From an uncultured Bacilli bacterium (GTDB taxonomy: Bacteria; Bacillota_I; Bacilli_A; RFN20; CAG-826), in contig CAKUXV010000002.1 of assembly GCA_934700895.1 (NCBI GenBank), positions 1 through 64,000 on the forward strand: a DNA stretch of 64,000 bases, in the 5' to 3' direction. Made by a program: the position numbers and the translations under genes. This document shows positions 33,781 through 42,180 of the stretch, piece by piece (position 1 is the stretch's first letter; every line of letters starts with the position of its first letter). The notes beneath the pieces are model-generated. The model was not told where the DNA came from and did no database searches. It saw only the letters and a list, made by a program, of their open reading frames with translations.

Positions 33781-36243
33781 TTATTTGCTGGAGGCGTGGA
33801 GGACGAAGGTGAATCCCTTGCCGGAAGTCCCCAAGTCTTCTCCAACATAGATATCGCAATATTGCCCTGCGTAATAAGCTTTCCCCGATGCATCCGTTTC
33901 GAGGGTATAGCCGCAATTTAGGAGGTAATCCTTGTATTTGTTCGCGTAGACTTTACGTGTTTTGTCGGATCCCTTCGTGGAATAAAGTCCAACTTTCGTC
34001 CCTACCGCGGCAACGGTTTCAAAGGCATATCCCTTGAACGTGTCGTCGAGCAAATAAGGAATCGTATTCGCCGCAGCTTTGGCATCGGCGTCCGTCATTT
34101 TCAGTTCATTCTTAAATAAGCGAACGAGCTGGTAGTTGTAGAACCACCCATACCCCGTTTCCCAGGTGGTATAGGCGATTTGATCGATTCCTTTTAAGTC
34201 GAGGGTATTCTTTTCGCGGAAGGTGAAGATGCCGTCCTGGATCGCGGGAACGTCGTATTCGAAACTGAGTTTTCGATATCCTAGGCTCGTGGACCAATAT
34301 TCGTAGGTGGAAATCCTGCCGGATTCATCCAAGGTAAAGTAGGTGTCGTAATCTTTGGAATCGTCGTCTCCTTCGGGGAACATGATTTGACCGACCCCGT
34401 TCACAAAGGCTTTGACGCCGTATTTATTCTCTGCGACCTTGGTAAAAATTTCTGGATGAGAAACAAAGCCCGCCATGTCGGATAGCGTCTTTCCTTCCAG
34501 CGCGTCCCCTTTTGGAGAAGTCGTGCCTTCATAATGCCAAGAAGAGGTATCGGAATCGTCATCCCCGTATTGATAGGTGAAAGACATCGAGAACGGTTGG
34601 ACCGCGCCTTCCTGGGCTTTGTAGCCATAAGAAGAACGGGTAAGGTCGGCATTGAGGAAGAAGAAATAGTCTCCTCCCCGATAATAATCCCCGATTTGGC
34701 GTTGTTCATCGGTTAAGGTGCCGACGTTGGAACTATTGATTTCTACGGCGTGGAACGGATTTTGGGGATTTGCAAAATAGCTAAATGCCGTTTGCAGTTT
34801 TTGATAATCCACGTTTGCCGTATCCACTTCCGCGGGACTGAGGCTGATTTCCGTCGGCGTCTCGATTTTCATGTCGAAAACGCGCTTGACCCCACTAGAA
34901 TCTTCGTAAGATTCCCCTTGGAAACGAAGACCGTCTTCGTTGAGAACCGCCTCCATGGAACGGATGTCGCCAAAATAGAGACTATAGGTCGTCAAACTGT
35001 CGAAGATGCCGTTGCTCGCAGGCCCATAATAATGGTAGGTTCCATCGCTTGTTTTACGGAAGGCGGTTAAATCCAAATAATCGTTAACTTGGAGATAGGA
35101 GGAATCGTTCCATAGATAATCTAGGCGTTTGGTTTCGATTTCGTTATTCCCGTTGATAAAGACTTCTTCGGCATATCCGGAAGCCGCCTTCCGGATGTAA
35201 CTGGCATCATCTAAAACCCCACGCGGATTATCACGACGGACGTTGATTTTTCTTTGCCCCGGTTCGGACTCCAAGGAAATAGAAGAATCCCAACTAGATT
35301 GATCGCCTTGAACCTTGGTGACTTCGGTCGTGGCTTTGGCTTTGTTGCCTTCAAAATAGCTCGAAGCCGCTTCGCTTAAAGACTCGCCAGGAAAAGCAAA
35401 GGAAGAACGGAAAGCATCGAGAACGGAATCGGAAGTGGAGCCAACCTTGGAAACATAGCCCGTCGCAAAGGTTTGAATATTCAAATTGTCATCGTCCAAG
35501 GCGTCTTTCCACGTCATTAGATCAAATTGAACGGTTCCGTCTTTTAACAAGGCGAAACGGACTTGGGCAATGCGCCCCGTCATTGCTAGGGTGCGGTAAC
35601 CCAACGCCCTACCCATGGCCACGATAAAAGCCTGTTGCTCGGAATAAATGCCATTGGCTTCATCGAAGGAAATGAAGTTCTCGGTCACGCGATTTTCTGG
35701 CTCGGCGATATTCCCCAAGGGGTTTAGCATCGACCAGTCGTCTTCTTTGTTCGCAGGTATTGGGGACTGGGAGGTCGTCGTGATTTGGGTCGTCTTGACC
35801 GCGTTTAAAACTTCGATGGAATCGCCTTTTCGTTCATAGGCAAAATAAGCGTCTTTGCCATATTCGGGATTATAAGAGGAAAGGAGGATGTAACCGCCTT
35901 GAGAGAATTTTCTGCTGATATAATTCGGGGTAATCGCGTCTTCTTGACGAGTGGATGCCCCATCTATGGTTTCGTCATAGGAAATCGTGTAATTCCCGCC
36001 TTCTGCCGCGGCCACAAGGGTCGAATAAATCTGAGCCTTGTCCCCGGAATTGGTATCAATGGGAGGGATATAGGTGGATTCGCTCGTCGAAGAAGATTCG
36101 CTAGAATCGTCGCTTCGATCGATATCAGAAGAAGCGCTTACCGAATCTTTTGAAGCGGAGTTCGACTCACTGGGAGTGGGCGTCCCACAAGCCACGAGGC
36201 TTAATAGGCAAATCGACAAAGGAAATAGAAGTGGTTTTTTCAT
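33781..36243 (-). CDS. Large lipoprotein of unknown function
   Basis: 820 aa. Signal peptide with lipobox SLVAC and Cys19, then an acidic Ser-rich linker (20-60). The mature part is built of antiparallel-beta-like segments with repeated F-x-Y-E and W-x-x-x-L patterns (NYTISYDETIDGASTRQEDAITPNYISRKFSQGGYILL; YFANPQNPFHAVEINSSNVG). The final 100 residues (FKGYAFETVAAVGTKVGLYSTKGSDKTRKVYANKYKDYLLNCGYTLETDASGKAYYAGQYCDIYVGE) form a unit of the KxYLxxCGYT type also seen as KKLETAGF in other lipoproteins here. No enzyme motif. It stands alone between two terminators. Confidence 0.8.
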   Translation of the reverse strand: MKKPLLFPLSICLLSLVACGTPTPSESNSASKDSVSASSDIDRSDDSSESSSTSESTYIPPIDTNSGDKAQIYSTLVAAAEGGNYTISYDETIDGASTRQEDAITPNYISRKFSQGGYILLSSYNPEYGKDAYFAYERKGDSIEVLNAVKTTQITTTSQSPIPANKEDDWSMLNPLGNIAEPENRVTENFISFDEANGIYSEQQAFIVAMGRALGYRTLAMTGRIAQVRFALLKDGTVQFDLMTWKDALDDDNLNIQTFATGYVSKVGSTSDSVLDAFRSSFAFPGESLSEAASSYFEGNKAKATTEVTKVQGDQSSWDSSISLESEPGQRKINVRRDNPRGVLDDASYIRKAASGYAEEVFINGNNEIETKRLDYLWNDSSYLQVNDYLDLTAFRKTSDGTYHYYGPASNGIFDSLTTYSLYFGDIRSMEAVLNEDGLRFQGESYEDSSGVKRVFDMKIETPTEISLSPAEVDTANVDYQKLQTAFSYFANPQNPFHAVEINSSNVGTLTDEQRQIGDYYRGGDYFFFLNADLTRSSYGYKAQEGAVQPFSMSFTYQYGDDDSDTSSWHYEGTTSPKGDALEGKTLSDMAGFVSHPEIFTKVAENKYGVKAFVNGVGQIMFPEGDDDSKDYDTYFTLDESGRISTYEYWSTSLGYRKLSFEYDVPAIQDGIFTFREKNTLDLKGIDQIAYTTWETGYGWFYNYQLVRLFKNELKMTDADAKAAANTIPYLLDDTFKGYAFETVAAVGTKVGLYSTKGSDKTRKVYANKYKDYLLNCGYTLETDASGKAYYAGQYCDIYVGEDLGTSGKGFTFVLHASSK

Positions 36244-36297
36244 AGTTTGTCCTAGTTTTTAACGCGAAAACAATACACCAGCACGAGATTTTTTCAA

Positions 36298-36330
36298 GAA
36301 AAAATCGCCTCCCCGTAAAGGAAGGCGAAT
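36298..36330 (-). terminator. Intrinsic terminator of the paired 792/825-aa lipoprotein genes
   Basis: On the minus strand ATTCGCCTTCC and GGGGAGGCGATT pair around TTTAC, followed by T6. Confidence 0.85.
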
Positions 36331-36349
36331 CGGATGTTAGAGATGAGGA

Positions 36350-38827
36350 TTAGGCGACGCGATCCATCGCGGCAAAGGCGACGGTCATGCCGGGAACCGC
36401 GTCCTTGGCGCTGTAATAAGAAACACCAACATTTAACGTCGATTCCGTGGTGAATGCCACTTGTTGAACCTTAAACATACCAGACAAAGAGGTTTTGTTG
36501 ACGATGGTAGAGGGGTCCAATTTGCCATTGGCATCCAGGTCGCTGGTGAATGAAAGCGTGATTTGCAACGTTTCCGGATCCATCTGATAGTAGTAGGTGT
36601 ATTCGTAGAAACCGGTGCCCCACGATTTCTTTTCTGCAAACTTCATGGTGCCATAGGTCTTTCCTTCTTCGTAATCTGAGAAGGTGATGTAGGACTGTTT
36701 GTAGAGCGTGGAAGTGGAGGTTCCGTAGTAACTCTGATAGGGGATTTTGAAGTCTTCGCTGATGCCGAAGGATTTTTCCAACATCGCTTTGTGAAGGGCT
36801 TCATAAGTCGGCTTCTCGTAGACACCGAATTCCAAAGTCTTGGTGACTTTCTCATTGGCATTAGCAATTAGCGTAACCGAGGATTGTCCAATGGCGGTCG
36901 GGGTGATCGTCCAGGTCTTGGTCGTGGTTCCGTCTCCGTTTTCGACGACGTTTTCCTTGATAGTGGATTTGGTCGGGTCATCTTCGGGGAGAACAAGTGT
37001 GATATCCTGCGAGGCTTTCTTCGGGGAAATGCTTGCCGTAATCGTGGCGGAATCGCCGACGAAGAGAGTCGAAGTGCTCAAAGAAGCAGAAATCTCATAC
37101 GGGAGAATTTCGGTGATTGTCACCGGAAATTCGCTGATATAGCCAAGTCCATTATCGAAGCGGAAGGTCACTTGGCCTTCTTTCTTCGCCGTAATCTTGG
37201 CGCTGTAAGACTCGGGGCTTAGAGAGATAAATTCTTTGTCCGCATCGTCAATTCCAAGGAAAATCGGTTGAACGAACTTCGGCTTACCGGCATCTTGTTC
37301 AAGTGGCGTCATGACGAAGGGTGAGCTGCTGTAAGAGGAGAATTCGATGGTTCCGCCGACTTGCATCGAGGTACCGTCTCCTTCAATTGTCTGCGTCTTG
37401 CCGTCCACATCGAGCTTATAGTTGAATTTCATCGAATAGCCACCGGTTAAGCAATACGGGGTCATGTCGACTTTTTCCACCATTTTGCGGAAGCCTTTTT
37501 GGGCGTCGAAGTGGAAGGTATTAACGGCACGCGATGTTTCCGAATCGTTATAAACGCCATCCATCACCTTGGAGGAATCGAATTCGGTCCAGGAATAGTC
37601 GACGTTGCTTAAGAAGCCAGAACCGTCAATCGTGATTTCGAGGATACGCTTAGCAAAATAGGGCATATACGAAGCATCGCGTTGGTTGTATTCCTCTTCG
37701 ATCGTGACGACGACAGATTTCTTGTCTTCGGCAAGCTTCGATTCGAATTTCTTGAGCTTGTGTTCTTTGAGAAACGCATAGGTCGGAGCAGCGGGTTCAG
37801 CGCCTTCGTCGGTAGCTGCCGTTTCGGTCTTGGTGATCGAGTTGAAGGCGTATTTGCCGCCGTTAAGATAAGTGTCGAGCAGCCCGAATCCGATCCACGA
37901 TTTGGTCGCGGCTTCTGCTTCGGATTTTTTCGTCATATCCGCCGCAACGAATCCTTGCTCAGCAGTCATATCATCGGCAACGACGCGCTGGAGATCTACC
38001 GAATCCGTCCCATAACTGACATTTAACTGTCCGGCTGAGGAAGAAGGAGAATTGGAGAGCTTCTTTTGGCTGCGATAGAAGTTGTCCGTGCCAATCTTGC
38101 CGTTTTCAAATTCGAAGACGTTGGTTTTGCTGGAAGAAGTGTAGTTCACAACGCCTTTCATGACGTCGTTAGAACCCACTTCATAAACGCCTTTAACGTC
38201 TTTGCTTTCGGAGAATCCAAGCGGGGTGGCAAAGGGTTTCAACGAAGCTTCACTGAGAACAGATTCGCACTGCAAACTGAAGTTCGCACCGGTTTCGAAG
38301 CGTTGGTTGACTTCTTCAGACTTCTTGATCGCTTCGGTGAGTTTTTCAAAAGCCTTGTAGGCGGCTTCCGGATTGGCGATTTCTTCTTCGCTTAAGCTTG
38401 GATAGGCGTCCGCGGCGATTTCTTTTACTTCGGGCAATCCTTCCGCGAGCGTCACCGAGACGGTGCAGTCGGAATTGGGGACGAAGAATTCGTATTTGTT
38501 GTCGCCGTCAAGATCTTCGACGCGGATGCCGTTAACATCCACCCAGTCGACGATTTTGCCCGCGGCCGTGACCGTGATTTCTACGATGGCTTTCGAGCCA
38601 GGAAGGAAGGAGCCGTCGGCTTGTTTGCCTTCGCCGCTTAAAGCGACGCTCGCTCCTTCGACCGCGCCGATTTCGACCTTGACGGTCTTGTCGACGGGGA
38701 TGACGTTGATGATGGGATCGGGTTTAGAAACGGAAGCGGAGTCCGTAGGAACTTCGGCGCCGCATCCCGCAAGTCCGAGCACAAGAAGCAAGCTCATGCC
38801 CGCAACGAATGTTTTGGTTTTTTTCAT
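36350..38827 (-). CDS. Large lipoprotein, paralogue of its upstream neighbour
   Basis: 825 aa. Lipobox GLAGC with Cys22. Residues about 40-125 form an Ig- or InlB-like beta domain (VKVEIGAVEGASVALSGEGKQADGSFLPGSKAIVEITVTA). Then EEIANPEAAYKAFEKLTEAIKKSEEVNQRFETG opens a long repeat-poor domain; a BIG-like pair lies at about 550-670 (SPESYSAKITAKKEGQVTFRFDN; LSTSTLFVGDSATITASISPKKASQDITLVLPEDD). The C-terminus (YEALHKAMLEKSFGISEDFKIPYQSYYG) matches the neighbour in position. The same architecture as the 792-aa gene 18 bp upstream points to a tandem duplication. AGAAGG before the start. Confidence 0.82.
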   Translation of the reverse strand: MKKTKTFVAGMSLLLVLGLAGCGAEVPTDSASVSKPDPIINVIPVDKTVKVEIGAVEGASVALSGEGKQADGSFLPGSKAIVEITVTAAGKIVDWVDVNGIRVEDLDGDNKYEFFVPNSDCTVSVTLAEGLPEVKEIAADAYPSLSEEEIANPEAAYKAFEKLTEAIKKSEEVNQRFETGANFSLQCESVLSEASLKPFATPLGFSESKDVKGVYEVGSNDVMKGVVNYTSSSKTNVFEFENGKIGTDNFYRSQKKLSNSPSSSAGQLNVSYGTDSVDLQRVVADDMTAEQGFVAADMTKKSEAEAATKSWIGFGLLDTYLNGGKYAFNSITKTETAATDEGAEPAAPTYAFLKEHKLKKFESKLAEDKKSVVVTIEEEYNQRDASYMPYFAKRILEITIDGSGFLSNVDYSWTEFDSSKVMDGVYNDSETSRAVNTFHFDAQKGFRKMVEKVDMTPYCLTGGYSMKFNYKLDVDGKTQTIEGDGTSMQVGGTIEFSSYSSSPFVMTPLEQDAGKPKFVQPIFLGIDDADKEFISLSPESYSAKITAKKEGQVTFRFDNGLGYISEFPVTITEILPYEISASLSTSTLFVGDSATITASISPKKASQDITLVLPEDDPTKSTIKENVVENGDGTTTKTWTITPTAIGQSSVTLIANANEKVTKTLEFGVYEKPTYEALHKAMLEKSFGISEDFKIPYQSYYGTSTSTLYKQSYITFSDYEEGKTYGTMKFAEKKSWGTGFYEYTYYYQMDPETLQITLSFTSDLDANGKLDPSTIVNKTSLSGMFKVQQVAFTTESTLNVGVSYYSAKDAVPGMTVAFAAMDRVA

Positions 38828-38845
38828 GAATCGGTACCTTCTTTC

Positions 38846-41224
38846 TTATTTCTCGGTTCCTTTGGTGAGATCCATGCGCGAATCCTTGGTCGCCATCGTG
38901 AACTGGGTTCTGCCATCGCTATAATTGAGGAAAAAACGATCGGTGGTGAACGTCATGGTCGTGTTGGATTCAACGGCGAAGCTTTCAATGGTATAGGAAG
39001 CATTCACATAAACGGTCAGGGCTTTATAGGAGCCGTCCGTTTCTGGGGTGGCTTTCGTAAGCTTGAATTCAGGGATGCCGTTATTGCTGGTAACTGTGTA
39101 GCGGAAGGTTCCGTGATAGTAGGTGACGTCGCCGTCATCCTCGTATTCGCCTTGCCATTGGCCGGTGCCAACACCATCTACAGGAGCATTGAAGTTGAAG
39201 TAGAGACCTTTGGCGTAGTCATACCAGCCAGCTGAGTATTCTTCCCGCATTCCGATCGTCAAAGTCGTGAGGTTATTGATGATCGTGTCGTAATCGGGCT
39301 TGCCAAGGACTTCGGCGTGGAATTTGTACTTAACATCCGGATTGCTCACCGCGTAGACAAAGCCATCGAGATTGCCTTCCACTTTCGGGGTAATCGTGAA
39401 GAGGGTGTTTCCGTTCTCGTCTTTTTCCGCTTCCTTAACAAAAGTGGCTTGAGTCTCGTTGTCTCCAAGATCAAGGCCTAATTCCAAGTTGTCGGCCTGC
39501 TTTGGAGTTCCGATTGCTCGAACCGTAATCGGAGTTTCCGCATAGGCCTTATTGGAAGAAATGGAACCTGAGACTTTAAAGACTTTCGGGGTTTTGGCGT
39601 CCAATTCGACTTCCTTGGCTTGACCAAAGAGGTTGTCGAAGAGAAGGACGACTTTACCAGTTTCGTTCAAGGTAACGTATTGGTTTTTCGCGTCGAATTC
39701 ACCCATGTCTTCGAATCCTTCTTTGAATCCGAGGCAGACGGGGTTGATCATCGCGGCGCTATCCAAGGACAACGTATTGGAGGTGTATTTGATCGACTCG
39801 ATGGTTCCGAAAGCATAAACCTCGTTGTTTTCAAGTTGAACAGTCGTGTTGCCGTCGGTGATGCGCTCCGTAGCGAATTTGACGGAATAATCGGTCATCG
39901 CGTATTTGGACAAATCGTTGAACGCGATGTCTTTCTTGTAGGCGCGGGCAGCGTCCATCGAGAAAAAGTTGATGGACGTGAAAGTCGCTTCGGAGGAGAA
40001 CGTCATATCCTCTTCATTGAAGAATTTTTGGTTCGTGGTTTCCACCTTTTGTTCGACGTGGGTAAGGAGCCCATCGCCATCGAAAGTGCAAACCAAGGTA
40101 TAACGCTTAACAAGGGTCGCGGGGACGACGGCTTGAAGCGTGGTCGTGAAGGATTTCTTGTCTTGGGCAAGAACGCTATCAAGAGCAACGACTTTGGCTT
40201 TGTAGGAAACGATTTCGGCATCGCCTTCACCCGCCGTCTTTTGTTCATCGACGAAGTTATAGGTTTGTCCCGCCGTGAAGTAGTTGTTGATCAAAGCTTG
40301 ACCGATACCAGTGGAATGGATTGCCTTTTCGGCATCCTTGTGAAGGATTTCGCCGGCGGCAGCCGTCGCGGGTTCCCCTTCTTCGGTGGTGTCGGCAATG
40401 ACGTTTTTAGCCACGACGGTGTGACGGCCCGTGCTGTTGCTTCCATTTAAATCCACCATGCTTTTCGCGATGGAGGGCTTTACGATGGATTGGCTTTCTT
40501 CGTAATAATGTCCGAAGGAATCGTATCCACGTTGTTTGTAGAGGAAGTTTCCGTCGTCATCTCTGCCTTCCAAGAAGACTTGATTATTCGCTCCGAAAGT
40601 TCCCTTCCAGCTTGTTTCTCCGCTCGTGGAACCAAGATTCATGGCTCCCTTAACGACGGGGGTGTCTTTGCCACTGACTTGGAAACTGCCAAGGAACGTT
40701 TTTTCGACGTCGGCGGACTTTTCTAGGGCCGCGGTGAGTTTAGCGTAAGCGGCTTTCACGGATTCGTAATCGCCTTTCTTGTCGGCGTCAAGTTTCGGCA
40801 TGACCGTCTCATCGACTTCGCTAGGATCAAGGAGTCCTTCTTCCCCGTAAATGCGGGTGGTGACTTTGATTGTTGCGTCCACATTCGGCATGGTGACTGA
40901 GAAGGAACCCGGTTCTTCGGAAAGTAAGACACCTTGGAAGTAAACTCCGGTGATATCGGAGAATTCTTTGGCCTTTACTTCGAAGGCGATCGTCGTGCCC
41001 GCTTCGTAGAGACCGTCAGCGGAAGCGGTGAATACTTTCACGCTCGCCGAACCGCTAGCATCGTCAATGGTCAATCCTTTTTTGGTGATGACCGTCGACA
41101 TGCTATCGATGACATCCGGCTCGATGCTAGAGCCCGGTTCCGAAGTCGTGGGGCCCCCGCAAGAAGCCAAACCCAATACGGCCATCGCCGACAGGGTTAA
41201 CAGCATTGCTGGTTTTTTCTTCAT
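38846..41224 (-). CDS. Large lipoprotein, first gene of a duplicated pair
   Basis: 792 aa. Lipobox GLASC with Cys22. It has the same layout as the 825-aa protein downstream: N-terminal beta domain (SASVKVFTASADGLYEAGTTIAFEVKA), helical SVKAAYAKLTAALEKSADVEKTFLGSFQ, a long beta region with FNEEDMTFSSEATFTSINFFSMDAARAYKKDIAFNDLSKYAMTDYSVKF (compare the NTFHFDAQKGFRKMVEKVDMTPYCLTGGYSMKF part in the partner), BIG-like segments, and a lipocalin-like C-terminus. No catalytic motif. Transcription probably starts at the promoter at 41315-41343. Confidence 0.82.
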   Translation of the reverse strand: MKKKPAMLLTLSAMAVLGLASCGGPTTSEPGSSIEPDVIDSMSTVITKKGLTIDDASGSASVKVFTASADGLYEAGTTIAFEVKAKEFSDITGVYFQGVLLSEEPGSFSVTMPNVDATIKVTTRIYGEEGLLDPSEVDETVMPKLDADKKGDYESVKAAYAKLTAALEKSADVEKTFLGSFQVSGKDTPVVKGAMNLGSTSGETSWKGTFGANNQVFLEGRDDDGNFLYKQRGYDSFGHYYEESQSIVKPSIAKSMVDLNGSNSTGRHTVVAKNVIADTTEEGEPATAAAGEILHKDAEKAIHSTGIGQALINNYFTAGQTYNFVDEQKTAGEGDAEIVSYKAKVVALDSVLAQDKKSFTTTLQAVVPATLVKRYTLVCTFDGDGLLTHVEQKVETTNQKFFNEEDMTFSSEATFTSINFFSMDAARAYKKDIAFNDLSKYAMTDYSVKFATERITDGNTTVQLENNEVYAFGTIESIKYTSNTLSLDSAAMINPVCLGFKEGFEDMGEFDAKNQYVTLNETGKVVLLFDNLFGQAKEVELDAKTPKVFKVSGSISSNKAYAETPITVRAIGTPKQADNLELGLDLGDNETQATFVKEAEKDENGNTLFTITPKVEGNLDGFVYAVSNPDVKYKFHAEVLGKPDYDTIINNLTTLTIGMREEYSAGWYDYAKGLYFNFNAPVDGVGTGQWQGEYEDDGDVTYYHGTFRYTVTSNNGIPEFKLTKATPETDGSYKALTVYVNASYTIESFAVESNTTMTFTTDRFFLNYSDGRTQFTMATKDSRMDLTKGTEK

Positions 41225-41314
41225 AAAAATCCTTTCTTTGCAAGCTTGCCCTTACCCGCGCGAAGCCTTTGTTCTAACGAATAAACTTTGCGTTTCTCAA
41301 GGCAAGGATGGTGC

Positions 41315-41343
41315 AATTAAAAAACGCGTCGAATTTTTGTCAA
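41315..41343 (-). promoter_or_regulatory. Promoter of the lipoprotein pair
   Basis: On the minus strand TTGACA (41343-41338), a 17-bp spacer and TTAATT (41320-41315). The -35 is perfect and the -10 fair. About 90 nt of leader precede the ATG at 41224. Confidence 0.5.
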
Positions 41344-41439
41344 GCCTTGAACCAAACATATTTCTGCATTTTGTGTCAATTTTGCAAGAAATGCCCTAAA
41401 AAGAAGGAGCAAACAAGTGGCGGGCAGCCATTTCTCCTT

Positions 41440-41445
41440 TATAAT
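41440..41445 (+). promoter_or_regulatory. -10 box of the rubrerythrin gene
   Basis: TATAAT 47 nt before the ATG at 41493, leaving an ordinary leader with AGGAG. The -35 is weak. Confidence 0.55.
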
Positions 41446-41492
41446 AAGGATAAGCCGTGAAACCTACGGCGAACCCATTTAGGAGAATAAAA

Positions 41493-42032
41493 ATGGAATT
41501 AAAAGGATCTCAAACTGAAAAATGCTTGCAGGCCGCCTTTGCCGGTGAATCGCAAGCCCGCAACAAATACACCTATTTCGCTTCCAAAGCCAAAAAGGAA
41601 GGATATGAGCAAATCGCTGCTTTGTTCCTAGAAACTGCCGACAACGAAAAAGAACACGCCAAACTTTGGTTCAAATACCTCGAAGGCGGAGAAATCCATA
41701 GCACCCTCGAAAACCTCGAAGCGGCCGCCGGCGGAGAAAACTACGAATGGACGAACATGTATCCGGAATTCGCCGAAATCGCCGAAAAAGAAGGTTTCAA
41801 AGAAATCGCCGCCAAATTCCGCATGGTCGCCGAAATCGAAAAACACCACGAAGAACGCTACAAAAAGCTCCTCCAAAACGTCAAGGAAGGTGTGGTCTTC
41901 GTCGCTCCGGAAGTCGCGGTTTGGAAATGCCGCAACTGCGGACATATCGTCGTGGGCAAATTCGCCCCAAAGGTCTGCCCGGTTTGCAACCACCCGCAGT
42001 CTTATTTCGAACTTTCCGTCAAGAACTATTGA
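41493..42032 (+). CDS. rbr: Rubrerythrin
   Basis: 179 aa from ATG 41493 (MELKGSQTEKCL), which follows AGGAG. The N-terminal ferritin-like four-helix domain carries the di-iron ligands (FAGESQARNKYTYFASKAKKEGYEQ, ETADNEKEHAKLWF, FAEIAEKEGFKEIAAKFRMVAEIEKHHEERY with E-x-x-H motifs). The C-terminal rubredoxin domain has the two Cys pairs CRNCG and CPVCN that hold one iron. Rubrerythrin reduces hydrogen peroxide in anaerobes with electrons from NAD(P)H through a reductase or rubredoxin. It stands alone with its own -10 box and terminator. Confidence 0.97.
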   Translation: MELKGSQTEKCLQAAFAGESQARNKYTYFASKAKKEGYEQIAALFLETADNEKEHAKLWFKYLEGGEIHSTLENLEAAAGGENYEWTNMYPEFAEIAEKEGFKEIAAKFRMVAEIEKHHEERYKKLLQNVKEGVVFVAPEVAVWKCRNCGHIVVGKFAPKVCPVCNHPQSYFELSVKNY

Positions 42033-42052
42033 TTTGGTTCGTTAACGACATC

Positions 42053-42078
42053 GGCCGTCGTTTTTACGGCGGCTTTTT
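42053..42078 (+). terminator. Intrinsic terminator
   Basis: GCCGTC and GGCGGC pair around gtttttac (one G-U), followed by T5. Confidence 0.8.
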
Positions 42079-42180
42079 GTATATTCGAACCTCTTGCGGA
42101 ACCTCCTTCAAAGAAAGGTTGACAGAAATGGGTTTGCTCTTATACTTGTGCGGTTGACACCCAAAAGGAGTAACGTTATC

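Noticed and set aside
39620..40450. 276-codon open frame opposite the 792-aa lipoprotein gene
   Set aside because: It lies wholly antisense to a clear lipoprotein gene and has no start signal; biased codon use keeps the opposite strand open.
42094..42180. Upstream extension of the 536-aa lipoprotein
   Set aside because: It would put 29 basic residues before the signal peptide; GTG 42181 has AAGGAG at the right distance.
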